A stretch of 64,000 bases of DNA from Herminiimonas sp. KBW02 (GCF_003852535.1 NZ_QAJP01000003.1:372001-436000); one strand, 5' to 3'; shown: positions 34,271 through 43,450, counted from the stretch's first letter. Notes: generated by a model from the sequence alone, not told the origin. Program-made: numbers and translations.

Positions 34271-35581
34271 TTAGATCTTGAAGTTTGCGGTATTCAGCCA
34301 TTCCCAGAAATCCGCGCCTGTCGGTTTCTGCAATTGGTCGGAATACATAGTCTCGACTGATGCCAGCGTAGGGAAGTCGTAGCTATTCTTATTGGTCGAC
34401 AAGCCCTGATGGAAAGTCTGGTTGGCGATATGGTCGGCACGCATTGCCCCTTTACCGCCGAGCGACTCGATCTGCACGCCCGGTATCGCCAGACAAATCT
34501 CTTCCGCTGTTGGCCATGATTTCTTCGCCGCCAGCGCTTTCTCTACGCCAGCTTTGTAGACCATCATCGAGAAATAAGCGCGGTCAGCTTCCCAGTGCGG
34601 GTAATCCTTGTACTTGTCGGCATACCATTTGACGAATTCCTTCTGTGTCGCTGACGCTTTCGGATCATCGAAGTACATCGTGTTGTGACCCCAGACGATG
34701 CCTTCAGGTGTGAACTCCTTCTTCATCGCGGTGTGCTGCCAACCAGCTGCTGGCAGGATGAAGCGGGTACCTTCGGTCAGACCGGCGTTGTGCGCCTGCT
34801 TCATGAAGACCGGCAAATCGGCAAACAGCAGGGACGAAAAAATCAGGTCAGGTTTGGCTGCTTTCAATGCGGCGACGTTGGCGGTCAGATCGAGGTTGCC
34901 GATCTTCGACCATTGTTCGGATACGACTTCGTGTTCGATGCCGTATTTTTTCAGCAGTGCCTGGAACGCGGTCCAGGTATTGCGGCCATATGAGTAGTCA
35001 GGGTTGACGCAGGCGATGCGTTTGAACTTGCCTTTGAAATGTTTGATCGCCAGCAGTGACGCCATCACGGCTTCGCATTCGTTATCGGTGCTGCGGAACA
35101 CATACTTCGGTTTCGGCATGGTTTCTTTCACGCCGTCCTGTGTGGTGCCATCCCAGAAAATGGTCGGCATGCGCGAATCTTCGGCGGCCGGTGCCAGTGC
35201 CAGGCTGACGCCGGAGGACACGATACCTTGTACGCAATCCACTTTTTCCTGCAGTACCAGTTTGCGGAAGCGATCGATGGTGTCTTTAGGCGAGGTCTCT
35301 TCCTGGATCACCAGTTCGACTTTGCGACCGCCGATACCACCGGCGGCATTGATGCGGGCAGTGGTCCATTCGACGCCGCGCAAACCGCATTCGCCGATCG
35401 TGCCGGCGACGCCGCCGCGTGGTGCGATGACGCCGACACGCAAAGGTTTGTTTTGCGCAAACGCCGGCATACCAAGCAATCCGGTAGCGATACCGGCACC
35501 GGCAGCTTTGAGTACGGTACGACGTTGGATGGATGGAACCTTCACTGATGAAACTTCAACTGATGAAACGGGCTTTTTCAT
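34271..35581 (-). CDS. Branched-chain-type ABC substrate-binding protein, Tat-exported
   Basis: 436 residues. The signal has a twin-arginine motif (QRRTVLKAAGAGIATGLLG), so the protein is probably exported folded. The mature part starts KPLRVGVIAPRGGVAGT and has the periplasmic type I fold (IGGRKVELVIQEETSPKDTI, then VDCVQGIVSSGVSLALAPAA). It belongs to the large LivK/amide/urea group; the ligand cannot be told. The ribosome binding region GGAGGAGAC is an exact 9-base match to the target of the candidate sRNAs at 13.8-14.1 kb. Near this gene the hydrolase and alcohol dehydrogenase suggest uptake of a catabolic substrate. Confidence 0.92.
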   Translation of the reverse strand: MKKPVSSVEVSSVKVPSIQRRTVLKAAGAGIATGLLGMPAFAQNKPLRVGVIAPRGGVAGTIGECGLRGVEWTTARINAAGGIGGRKVELVIQEETSPKDTIDRFRKLVLQEKVDCVQGIVSSGVSLALAPAAEDSRMPTIFWDGTTQDGVKETMPKPKYVFRSTDNECEAVMASLLAIKHFKGKFKRIACVNPDYSYGRNTWTAFQALLKKYGIEHEVVSEQWSKIGNLDLTANVAALKAAKPDLIFSSLLFADLPVFMKQAHNAGLTEGTRFILPAAGWQHTAMKKEFTPEGIVWGHNTMYFDDPKASATQKEFVKWYADKYKDYPHWEADRAYFSMMVYKAGVEKALAAKKSWPTAEEICLAIPGVQIESLGGKGAMRADHIANQTFHQGLSTNKNSYDFPTLASVETMYSDQLQKPTGADFWEWLNTANFKI

Positions 35582-36115
35582 AGTCTCCTCCGGGGATGGG
35601 AATGGGTCTCAGAACGTTTTATATATTAATTATGTTCATCTAAGATATCACAAATATTTCTTTGCGCGATTTATTTGATGATTGCGTTAAATTGTTGCTC
35701 TGTGGAAGCTATCTTTCAGCCCGTAATTTAGCGGTTTTCCACGGAGTGTGAGCGCCCTCATAACCCTGATTGTCACTGCAAATGCCGTCCCTGCTACCTG
35801 CGCACTTCTTGCTGCGGCGTTCTCGCAACACCCGTCAACTTTATGCGACATCCGCCAGATGCCCAGTCCTGGTGCGGTTTTGGCGTTGTTGACACTTGTT
35901 TTGAAGTGCAAATCCATACTCCAGATACTTGTCGTATTTTGCCCGCGCGTCAATAAATTAAAATTTTCTGCAAAATTGATTGACACAACTAATATATGAG
36001 AAGAATATATCAATCAGGTGCAAAAAAGCGCCACCAACCAGACCGTGCATCACGAGTTTGCGCGGCTAAAAAACGAAGTTAAGAAAACGTCGTTAATAAA
36101 AATTAGGAGACAAAA
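35582..36115. other. Divergent AT-rich control region between the Liv and tct-mdc operons
   Basis: 534 bases with no convincing gene. AT-rich sequence lies at both ends, next to each start. A motif TAATATATRARAAnG-like is found on the plus strand at 35990-36003 and on the minus strand at 35616-35628, one ahead of each operon. It could be the binding site of the two related GntR regulators. Confidence 0.5.
35980..36010 (+). promoter_or_regulatory. Candidate promoter of the tct-mdc operon
   Basis: A perfect -35 TTGACA (35980-35985) is followed after 18-19 bases by ATATAT/TATATC. The -10 region overlaps the AT-rich motif at 35990-36003, so a bound regulator would block it. The predicted leader is about 100 bases long. 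Confidence 0.55.
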
Positions 36116-37120
36116 ATGTTGAATCGCCTTAACGTCGCACGCGCGTCGCTATCTGTCGTCGCCGCCGCCATGCTCTGTGCCCCGGCCTACGCATGGGAGC
36201 CAGGCAAAGCTGTAGAAATGGTGTTGCCATCCGGTAGTGGCAGCGGTACTGATCAAATGGCGCGCCTGATGTCCAGCATCGTGGTCAAGCACAGTCTGGC
36301 AAAAAAGCCGTACATCGTTACCCCTAAGGGTGGCGCAGGTGGTGCTGAAGGTTTCATCGATTTGAAAACCTCACCAGGTAATCCGCACAAAATCCTGATC
36401 TCTGCATCGCACATGTATATGTTGCCGCTGACTGCAGACGTTCCGTTCTCATGGAAAGACATGACGCCGGTCGCCAACCTGGTGATGGATGAATTCGTGC
36501 TGTGGGTGAATGCAGCTTCGCCATACAAAACGGCAGCTGAATTGCTCGCAGCGGCAAAAGCGCAGCCGGGTCAGATTCGCGCCGGTGGTGCAGGCTCCAA
36601 ACGTGAAGACAATTTGCTGTTTGCAGCTGTTGAACAAGCCGCAGGGGTGAAATTCAACTACATCCCATACAAAGGCGGCGGTGACGTGGCAACCCAGCTG
36701 GTCGGCAATCACATCGACGTTTCGGTCAATAATCCGGTCGAAGCAGTATCGCAATGGCGTGCCGGTCAGCTGCGCCCATTGTGCGTATTCGACGACAAGC
36801 CGATGGCACAAACCGAGAAAGTCACTACGACTGAATCCTGGTCCAGCATTCCTACCTGCAAATCGCAAGGCCTCAACGTTACTTATCTGATGCAACGCAG
36901 CGTGTTCCTGCCAACAGGAGTCAAGCCTGAGCAGGTTGCTTACTACGTTGATCAAATGAAGAAAATCGTTGCCACACCGGAGTGGGAAGAATTCTCCAAT
37001 CGCAATGCATTCAAGGATGCCTTCCTCACTGGTCCTGCCCTGCAGAAATTCCTGCAAACCGATGCCGACTTGCATTACGACTTGCTGAAAAAAGCTGGCT
37101 TCCTGGCCGCTGGCAAATAA
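36116..37120 (+). CDS. tctC: TctC-type substrate-binding protein (probably malonate)
   Basis: 334 residues. A signal peptide ends near APAYAWEPG. The mature protein shows the TctC/BugD pattern: EMVLPSGSGSGTDQMARLM, TPKGGAGGAEGF, and FNYIPYKGGGDVATQLVGNH with HIDVSVNNPVEA. These are periplasmic carboxylate-binding proteins of tripartite tricarboxylate transporters. The operon continues without a break into the malonate decarboxylase genes, so malonate is the likely ligand. The ribosome binding region AGGAGACAA (36105-36113) matches the candidate sRNA target. Confidence 0.92.
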   Translation: MLNRLNVARASLSVVAAAMLCAPAYAWEPGKAVEMVLPSGSGSGTDQMARLMSSIVVKHSLAKKPYIVTPKGGAGGAEGFIDLKTSPGNPHKILISASHMYMLPLTADVPFSWKDMTPVANLVMDEFVLWVNAASPYKTAAELLAAAKAQPGQIRAGGAGSKREDNLLFAAVEQAAGVKFNYIPYKGGGDVATQLVGNHIDVSVNNPVEAVSQWRAGQLRPLCVFDDKPMAQTEKVTTTESWSSIPTCKSQGLNVTYLMQRSVFLPTGVKPEQVAYYVDQMKKIVATPEWEEFSNRNAFKDAFLTGPALQKFLQTDADLHYDLLKKAGFLAAGK

Positions 37121-37133
37121 ACGGAGCAGCAAC

Positions 37134-37640
37134 ATGGATAGCAATCAAAAAGAAGACCGTGTTCTCATCAAGCACGGTGTGGCGGAGTTCGCCTGCGCCC
37201 TGGCATTCATGATTGCCGGTGGTTTGCTGATCTGGGACAGCTACCACCGGGGCGCAGGCTGGGGAAGTGCCGGACCGAAGTCCGGTTACTTCCCGTTCCG
37301 CATCGGCATCATCATGTGCATCGCTGCTGCGGTCGTGATGTTCAACGCGACCCGCAGCAAAGCCATCAACAGTTCATCGTTTGTCACACGTGGTGAACTC
37401 AAGCCAGTGCTGCAGGTACTGGCACCGATACTCGGCTTTGTCGCGATAGCACAATTCCTCGGCATGTACATCGCAGCACTGGCACTCATCGCAGGCTTCA
37501 TGCGCGTACTCGGCAAATACAGCTGGCTGAAGTCATTGACGGTAGGTTTGTCGGTAGTGGCAGTCGTGTTCTGGCTGTTTGAAATTCAATTCATGGTTCC
37601 GTTGATCAAGGGCCCGCTTGAAGCGGCATTCGGCTACTGA
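37134..37640 (+). CDS. tctB: TctB-type small membrane subunit
   Basis: 168 residues with four membrane helices (ACALAFMIAGGLLIWD, FRIGIIMCIAAAVVMF, QVLAPILGFVAIAQFLGM, and a C-terminal pair). The DUF1468/TctB pattern GPKSGYFPFRIG is present. It starts 13 bases after tctC. TctB is the small subunit that completes the channel with TctA in tripartite tricarboxylate transporters. Confidence 0.9.
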   Translation: MDSNQKEDRVLIKHGVAEFACALAFMIAGGLLIWDSYHRGAGWGSAGPKSGYFPFRIGIIMCIAAAVVMFNATRSKAINSSSFVTRGELKPVLQVLAPILGFVAIAQFLGMYIAALALIAGFMRVLGKYSWLKSLTVGLSVVAVVFWLFEIQFMVPLIKGPLEAAFGY

Positions 37641-37677
37641 ATCTCGCTAAAAAAGATATCCATAGAAGGAGACATTC

Positions 37678-39186
37678 ATGGAAGAGCTGGGCTATTTGAT
37701 GCATGGGTTTTCTGTCGCCCTTACGGGACAGCATATTTTAATGATGTTCATAGGCGTCACGCTGGGCATCCTGATCGGCGTATTGCCGGGGCTGGGTGGG
37801 CCGAACGGCGTGGCGATCCTGTTGCCGCTGACGTTTTCGATGGAGCCGACCGCCGGCATCATCCTCTTGTCCTGCCTGTACTGGGGCGCCTTGTTCGGCG
37901 GTGCGATCACCTCCATCCTGTTCAACATTCCGGGTGAACCGTGGTCGGTCGCGACGACGTTTGACGGTTATCCGATGGCGCAGAAAGGCAAGGCCGGGGA
38001 AGCGTTAACGGCCGCTTTCAGCGGTTCGTTCATCGGCGCATTCTTTTCAGTCGTACTGATTACCTTCCTGGCACCGCTGGTTGCTTCGTTCGCTTTGAAA
38101 TTCGGTCCGCCGGAATTCTTCGCGGTGTACTTGCTGACCTTCTGCAGTTTCGTCGGCATGGGTGGTGGCTCGCCATTCAAGACCATACTTGTGATGATGC
38201 TGGGCTTTGGCCTCGCCACCATCGGTATGGATACCATCACCGGCGGCTTGCGTATGACTTTCGGCTTCGATGAGTTGCTGCGCGGCGTAGACTTCCTGAT
38301 CGTCGTGATCGGTTTGTTCGGTATCGGTGAAATCCTGTTGACGATGGAAGAAGGTCTGGCCTTCCGCGGCAAGCAGGCAGGTATCAACCTGAAAGTGGTA
38401 TTGCAAACCTGGCGTCAGTTGCCGCGCTACTGGGCATCGCTGGTGCGTAGCTGGGTGGTAGGTGCGTGGATGGGCGTGACGCCTGGCGGCGCTACGGCTG
38501 CTTCCTTTATGGGCTACGGTATCGCACGTCGCTTCTCGAAAGAGAAAGACCAGTTCGGTAAAGGCAGCCTGGAAGGTGTGATCGCACCGGAAACAGCGGC
38601 GCACGCATCCGGCACGACCGCCTTGCTGCCTATGCTGGCGCTCGGCATTCCGGGTTCGGCTACTGCTGCGGTTTTGCTCGGTGGTCTGATGGTGTGGGGT
38701 TTGCAACCGGGCCCTATGCTTTTCGTTGAGCAAAAGGATTTCGTCTGGGGCCTGATCGCCAGTATGTATCTCGGTAACATCGTCGGCCTGATTGTGGTGC
38801 TGAGTACTGTGCCATTCTTCGCTGCCATCCTGCGTGTACCGTTCACCATTGTTGCGCCTGTCATCATCCTGCTGTGTGCAATCGGTGCTTATACCGTGCA
38901 CGGCGCGATGTTCGATGTCTGGCTGATGGTGGTATTCGGTATTATCGGTTATGTACTGAAGAAACTCGACTACCCGCTGGCACCGCTGGTACTGGCGATG
39001 GTGCTGGGTGACAAGGCAGAAGATGCGTTCCGTCAAACCATGCTCCTGTCGCATGGCGGCATGGAAATTTTCTGGTCCAACTACCTGGTCGGTTCCATCA
39101 CGACGCTGGCGCTGATCACATTGATGTGGCCAGTCATCTCCGGCCTCTTCAGCAAGCGGTCTAAAGTGGTGGAGGTGGCAGCATGA
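37678..39186 (+). CDS. tctA: TctA-type large membrane subunit
   Basis: 502 residues with about 11 or 12 helices. The TctA signatures are clear: GVLPGLGGPNGVAILLPLTF near residue 38, YWGALFGGAITSILFNIPGE, and the second repeat GAWMGVTPGGATAASFMGYG followed by GIPGSATAAVLLGGLMVWG. The stop overlaps the mdcA start by four bases (ATGA), which couples transporter and enzyme translation. The AGGAGACAT at 37667-37675 is a second match to the candidate sRNA target. Confidence 0.94.
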   Translation: MEELGYLMHGFSVALTGQHILMMFIGVTLGILIGVLPGLGGPNGVAILLPLTFSMEPTAGIILLSCLYWGALFGGAITSILFNIPGEPWSVATTFDGYPMAQKGKAGEALTAAFSGSFIGAFFSVVLITFLAPLVASFALKFGPPEFFAVYLLTFCSFVGMGGGSPFKTILVMMLGFGLATIGMDTITGGLRMTFGFDELLRGVDFLIVVIGLFGIGEILLTMEEGLAFRGKQAGINLKVVLQTWRQLPRYWASLVRSWVVGAWMGVTPGGATAASFMGYGIARRFSKEKDQFGKGSLEGVIAPETAAHASGTTALLPMLALGIPGSATAAVLLGGLMVWGLQPGPMLFVEQKDFVWGLIASMYLGNIVGLIVVLSTVPFFAAILRVPFTIVAPVIILLCAIGAYTVHGAMFDVWLMVVFGIIGYVLKKLDYPLAPLVLAMVLGDKAEDAFRQTMLLSHGGMEIFWSNYLVGSITTLALITLMWPVISGLFSKRSKVVEVAA

Positions 39187-40841
39187 AAATGTCCCCGGAC
39201 TTCCACTGGGATACGCTGGCCCGCAACACTGCGACGCGCCTCAGGCGCGGTGCGTCGCACGCCAGCGGCAAGGTCGTCGCCGCCGAAAACATCGCCGCCC
39301 TGCTGCATGCGGTGATCGAATCCGGTGATCGTGTGTGCGTCGAAGGCAATAACCAGAAGCATGCGGACTTCCTCGCTACGGCCTTGTCTAAAATGGATGC
39401 GAATCTGGTGCATGACCTGCACATCATTCAATCCAATCTGGCACTGGCTGCGCATCTGGATGTATTCGAACGCGGCGTCGCTTCGCGGCTGGATTTTTGC
39501 TATTCCGGCGATCAGGGTGTGCGCCTCGCACGTCTGATCAAGGCGGGCAAGATCAATGTCGGTGCGATCCATACTTACCTTGAGTTGTATGGTCGCTACT
39601 TCATGGACCTGACGCCACGTGTCTCGCTGATCGCGGCGCAAAGTGCAGATGCCAACGGCAATCTCTATACAGGTCCGAATACAGAAGACACGCCAGCAGT
39701 GGCGGAAGGTACCGCCTTCAAGAACGGCATCATCATCGCGCAGGTTAACGAAATCGTTGATACTGTGCCGCGCGTTGACGTGCCGGGTGACTGGGTATCG
39801 TATGTGGTGCAGGCGCCGAAGCCGCATTACATCGAACCTATCTTCACGCGCGATCCGGCCCAGATTACCGAAACGCAAATCCTGATGGCGATGATGGTCA
39901 TCAAGGGTTTGTATGCACCGTATGGCGTCACCCGTCTGAATCATGGCATCGGCTTCGATACTGCAGCGATAGAACTGATCCTGCCGACATACGCAGAGTC
40001 ACTCGGTCTGCGCGGCAAGATCTGTAATTACATGACGGTCAATCCATGCCCGACGCTGATCCCGGCCATCGAATCCGGTTTCGTCAAAGGCATACATTGC
40101 GCCGGTTCCGAGCTCGGCATGGAAGAGTATGTGCGGGCACGCCCTGACGTCTTCTTCAACGGACCGGATGGCAGCATGCGTTCGAATCGCGTGTTTTGCC
40201 AGATTGCAGGTCATTATTCGGATCTGTTCATAGGCTCGACCCTGCAAGTCGATACGCAGGGCAATAGCTCGACCGCTACCCTCAACCGCATCACCGGTTT
40301 TGGTGGCGCGCCCAACTTCGGTTCCGAGTCACGTGCACGCCGTCATGTCAGCTATCCATGGCTGAAGGCAGGCGAAGAGGCGGCGCAAGCTACCGGTGCC
40401 ACCATGCCGCGCGGCCGCAAACTGGTGGTGCAGATGGTCGAATCCTTTCGCGAAAAAATGAGCCCGACTTTCACCGAGAAACTGGATGCCTGGCAGCTGA
40501 TGGAAGACCTTTCACTCGAGCTGCCGCCGGTCATGGTCTATGGCGATGACGTCACCCAAATCGTGACCGAAGAAGGGATCGCGCATCTGCATAAATGCAG
40601 CAACCCGCAGGAGCGTGAGCAAGCGGTGCGCGGCGTTGCAGGATTTACCGCAGTCGGCCTCAAGCGCGACCAGCGCGTGGTCGACAACCTGCGCGACCGC
40701 GGCGTGATCCAGCGGCCGGAAGACATAGGCGTCGATGTATCGCTGGCGACACGCGATTTGCTGGCCGCCAAGTCCATGAAGGATTTGGTCAGATGGTCGG
40801 GCAATCTCTATCAACCACCAAACAGATTCAGAAACTGGTAG
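39183..40841 (+). CDS. mdcA: Malonate decarboxylase alpha subunit (acetyl-ACP:malonate ACP transferase)
   Basis: 552 residues, the usual MdcA length. It swaps malonate for acetate on the acyl carrier subunit to form malonyl-ACP in the cytoplasm. Characteristic stretches include VCVEGNNQKHADFLATALSK, VSLIAAQSADANGNLYTGPN, NHGIGFDTAAIELILPTYAE and the C-terminal KSMKDLVRWSGNLYQPP. It overlaps tctA by four bases and is followed after six bases by mdcC. Complete and in frame. Confidence 0.96.
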   Translation: MKMSPDFHWDTLARNTATRLRRGASHASGKVVAAENIAALLHAVIESGDRVCVEGNNQKHADFLATALSKMDANLVHDLHIIQSNLALAAHLDVFERGVASRLDFCYSGDQGVRLARLIKAGKINVGAIHTYLELYGRYFMDLTPRVSLIAAQSADANGNLYTGPNTEDTPAVAEGTAFKNGIIIAQVNEIVDTVPRVDVPGDWVSYVVQAPKPHYIEPIFTRDPAQITETQILMAMMVIKGLYAPYGVTRLNHGIGFDTAAIELILPTYAESLGLRGKICNYMTVNPCPTLIPAIESGFVKGIHCAGSELGMEEYVRARPDVFFNGPDGSMRSNRVFCQIAGHYSDLFIGSTLQVDTQGNSSTATLNRITGFGGAPNFGSESRARRHVSYPWLKAGEEAAQATGATMPRGRKLVVQMVESFREKMSPTFTEKLDAWQLMEDLSLELPPVMVYGDDVTQIVTEEGIAHLHKCSNPQEREQAVRGVAGFTAVGLKRDQRVVDNLRDRGVIQRPEDIGVDVSLATRDLLAAKSMKDLVRWSGNLYQPPNRFRNW

Positions 40842-40847
40842 GCATCC

Positions 40848-41162
40848 ATGCAAACACTTGAATTTGAAGTTGGTCCTTGTGACCACCCTGATCGCAATAT
40901 AGGCAGCGGCCTGGTCGGTGTCGTCGGTTCCGGCAACCTTGAAGTGCTGTTTGAACCGGCAGAGCTGAACGATAAAGTGAAGTTCATCATCGCAACCTCG
41001 GTACATGGTTTCGATGAAACCTGGCGTGCAGTCACGCGTACCTGCGCCGAACGCTATCGCCTGGCTAATCTGGTCATCACCATCAATGATGCGGGTGCAA
41101 CTCCGGCCGTCGTCAGTCTGCGCCTGATGCAGGCAGTCGAAGAATTCAGGGGGAACGCATGA
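40848..41162 (+). CDS. mdcC: Malonate decarboxylase acyl carrier protein (delta subunit)
   Basis: 104 residues. The motif VGVVGSGNLEVLFEP carries Ser28, which corresponds to the serine that binds the 2'-(5''-triphosphoribosyl)-3'-dephospho-CoA arm in known MdcC proteins. That arm shuttles acetyl and malonyl groups between subunits. The gene overlaps mdcD by four bases. The helpers that make and attach the cofactor (mdcB, mdcG) and load it (mdcH) follow downstream. Confidence 0.96.
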   Translation: MQTLEFEVGPCDHPDRNIGSGLVGVVGSGNLEVLFEPAELNDKVKFIIATSVHGFDETWRAVTRTCAERYRLANLVITINDAGATPAVVSLRLMQAVEEFRGNA

Positions 41163-42058
41163 GCGGCGCACATAAGAGCTTCCTCGAACGGACTGCACGC
41201 CAGCGCATCGCCGACTTGCTGGATGCAAACAGCTTCGCAGAAATCCTGCCGCCGGCAGAACGTCATTTCAGCCCGCATTTGCCGGTACTCGGTCAGCCCG
41301 TCGCATTTGATGACGGCATCGTGATTGGCTCCGGTTTGCTGAGTGGTGCCAAGGTTCTGATCGCAGCGCAAGAGCCGGCATTTATGGGTGGCTCGGTGGG
41401 CGAGATCCACGGTGCGAAGCTGACAGGCTTGCTGGAACGCGCAGTAGAACAGCGTCCGGCTGCTGTATTGCTGTTGCTCGATACCGGTGGCGTACGTTTG
41501 CATGAAGCGAATGCGGGCTTGATCGCTATCTCTGAAATTCAGCGCGCCGTATTTGAAGTCAGGCACGCCGGTATCCCGGTCATCGTGATGATAGGCGGCT
41601 CCAATGGTTGCTATGGCGGCATAGGCATCGTCGCCAAATGCTGTGATCACATGATCATCTCGGAAGAAGGTCGCCTGTCCGTCTCCGGCCCTGAAGTCAT
41701 AGAAGCGGCGAAAGGTGTGGAAGAATTCGACGCCCGTGATCGCGCGCTGGTGTGGCGCACCATGGGTGGCAAGCATCGTTACCTGATGGGTGATGCCGAC
41801 CTGATCGTGCCGGATGATGTTGCTGCGTTCCGTGATGCAGCGATCAGCCTGCTCGGCGCATCGCGCCCGCTCACGCTGGAAAGCGTCACGCAGGAACACG
41901 CAGCCTTGCAGAATCGTATGCAGCGTTTCTCTGATTGCGCCGATGCGACGCAAATCTGGCAGGCGCTGGGCGTGGCGGATGCGAAGAATGTGCCGCTGGC
42001 CGAGATACCCGAGTTCCTGGAAATGAGCGCACACGTGCGGAGGGAAGAACATGCTTGA
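41159..42058 (+). CDS. mdcD: Malonate decarboxylase beta subunit
   Basis: 299 residues of the carboxyltransferase (crotonase-like) fold: SFLERTARQRIADLLDANSF at the start, the glycine-rich IPVIVMIGGSNGCYGGIGIV, and SVSGPEVIEAAKGVEEFDA. With MdcE it decarboxylates malonyl-ACP to acetyl-ACP, without biotin or sodium in the soluble system. No gene for a biotin carrier (madF-like) is in the operon, so this is the biotin-independent type. It overlaps mdcE by eight bases. Confidence 0.96.
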   Translation: MSGAHKSFLERTARQRIADLLDANSFAEILPPAERHFSPHLPVLGQPVAFDDGIVIGSGLLSGAKVLIAAQEPAFMGGSVGEIHGAKLTGLLERAVEQRPAAVLLLLDTGGVRLHEANAGLIAISEIQRAVFEVRHAGIPVIVMIGGSNGCYGGIGIVAKCCDHMIISEEGRLSVSGPEVIEAAKGVEEFDARDRALVWRTMGGKHRYLMGDADLIVPDDVAAFRDAAISLLGASRPLTLESVTQEHAALQNRMQRFSDCADATQIWQALGVADAKNVPLAEIPEFLEMSAHVRREEHA

Positions 42059-42752
42059 GTGGAAAGAATTATGTGACCAGCTGTTCCCGCAAGGGCATAC
42101 GGTCGAGGCCAGTGGTCAGGTACTGACCGGACAGGGACGCGCAGGCGATGCAACGGTCGCGGTAGTCGGCACGCTGGATCATGCTGCTATCGGCGTCGAC
42201 ATCGCGTTGCAATTGTCCGAGGCCGTGATCGCCATCATGAACGATCAGCCGCGCATGCCCATCCTGATGCTGGTCGATACACAGGGACAGCAGCTGTCGC
42301 GCCGTGATGAATTATTAGGCAACAGCCCGTTCCTCGCGCATCTGGCGAAATGTTTTGCCGTAGCGCGCACGCGTGGTCATCAATTACTGAGCGTGGTGTA
42401 CAGCGAAGCAGTCAGTGGTGGCTTCCTCTCGCTCGGCATGATCGCGGATGAAACTTATGCCGTGCCCGGTGCACAGATACGCGTGATGGCGCTGCCTGCA
42501 ATGTCGCGCATCACCAAGCTGCCGCTGGAAGAACTGGAAGCCTTGTGTCGTACTTCGCCTATCCTCGGTCCGGGTGCGCATAACTTCGTCGCTCTTGGTG
42601 CGGTCGAAGAAATCTGGGAAGGCCCGCTGGAGCAATGTTTGCTGACGGCGCTGGCAAAGAAAAACAAACTGGATCTGCGCCGCGAACTGGGTGCCAGTCG
42701 TGGTGGTCGCACTGGCGCTGCACGGGTAGCGCAATTGGTGCGTGCACACTGA
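42051..42752 (+). CDS. mdcE: Malonate decarboxylase gamma subunit
   Basis: 233 residues. It has the partner half of the carboxyltransferase site: PILMLVDTQGQQLSRRDELL, then LLSVVYSEAVSGGFLSLGMI with its Gly-rich oxyanion hole, and ALPAMSRITKLPLEELEAL. The start overlaps the mdcD stop, consistent with one-to-one assembly. The length is typical. Confidence 0.95.
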   Translation: MLEWKELCDQLFPQGHTVEASGQVLTGQGRAGDATVAVVGTLDHAAIGVDIALQLSEAVIAIMNDQPRMPILMLVDTQGQQLSRRDELLGNSPFLAHLAKCFAVARTRGHQLLSVVYSEAVSGGFLSLGMIADETYAVPGAQIRVMALPAMSRITKLPLEELEALCRTSPILGPGAHNFVALGAVEEIWEGPLEQCLLTALAKKNKLDLRRELGASRGGRTGAARVAQLVRAH

Positions 42753-42763
42753 CGGAGCCTCAC

Positions 42764-43450
42764 ATGATCGCGCCGCAATCATCGTCATTCTTCTACAAGC
42801 GCCATGCGCGGGTCTGGCTGAACTGGCCGGAAGCTGCTGAATGTATGCATGTACAGGATGGCGTGCAAGCTGCTGCGATACACCAGCATGCGGCGCGTGG
42901 TTTGCCCTTCGTCGCGCGTAGTCGCCAGCCCGGTGAGCGGCCCGACATGGTGCAGCTCGGCTTGCGCCTGCCGCGCACGACGGATCAGCGTTCACTGGCA
43001 TTTTGCGTGCCGGCCTCGGTGGTGCGTGAAGCAAGTGATGCGCTGAGTTTGTCGGAGGCATTGCTGCAGCAAACGCCGTTGCCGAACGGCTGGTATGACA
43101 CGCTGATGCATCTGCAGACAGATGCGCTGAAGTTGGGACTGAATTTACGCATCTACGGCTCGCTGGCCTGGCAATGTGTGACCGGTACACCTTACCTGGC
43201 AGATAACTCGGATGTCGATTTGCTGCTGGCACCGGCTACGCTGGAACAGGCACATGCCGGTTTACGCTTGCTGGATGCGGTGGAAAAAGAAGGTCGCGTA
43301 CGACTCGATGGTGAAATGATATTTCCGGATGGTCGTGCCGTCGCATGGAAAGAATTACTGGCGCATACCCGACTGGTCATGGTCAAGAGTAACGAAGGCG
43401 TTGCATTGGCAACGCTGGAATCAGTATGGAAGCAATCGGCATGGCATTGA
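42764..43450 (+). CDS. mdcG: Phosphoribosyl-dephospho-CoA transferase (holo-MdcC synthase)
   Basis: 228 residues from ATG 42764, 11 bases after mdcE, with CGGAG upstream. It transfers the cofactor precursor made by MdcB to the serine of MdcC. The nucleotidyltransferase-like core is visible as LRIYGSLAWQCVTG followed by NSDVDLLLAPA, whose Asp pair should bind Mg2+. The N-terminus begins RHARVWL, usual in MdcG. It overlaps mdcB by 25 bases. Confidence 0.93.
   Translation: MIAPQSSSFFYKRHARVWLNWPEAAECMHVQDGVQAAAIHQHAARGLPFVARSRQPGERPDMVQLGLRLPRTTDQRSLAFCVPASVVREASDALSLSEALLQQTPLPNGWYDTLMHLQTDALKLGLNLRIYGSLAWQCVTGTPYLADNSDVDLLLAPATLEQAHAGLRLLDAVEKEGRVRLDGEMIFPDGRAVAWKELLAHTRLVMVKSNEGVALATLESVWKQSAWH

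Noticed and set aside
35748-35999. 83-codon plus-strand frame in the divergent control region
   Set aside because: No ribosome binding site; it ends inside the predicted tct promoter and shows no protein-like pattern.
38047-39054. 335-codon open frame antisense to tctA
   Set aside because: His/Gln/Arg-rich composition is typical of antisense shadows of hydrophobic genes; tctA is complete.
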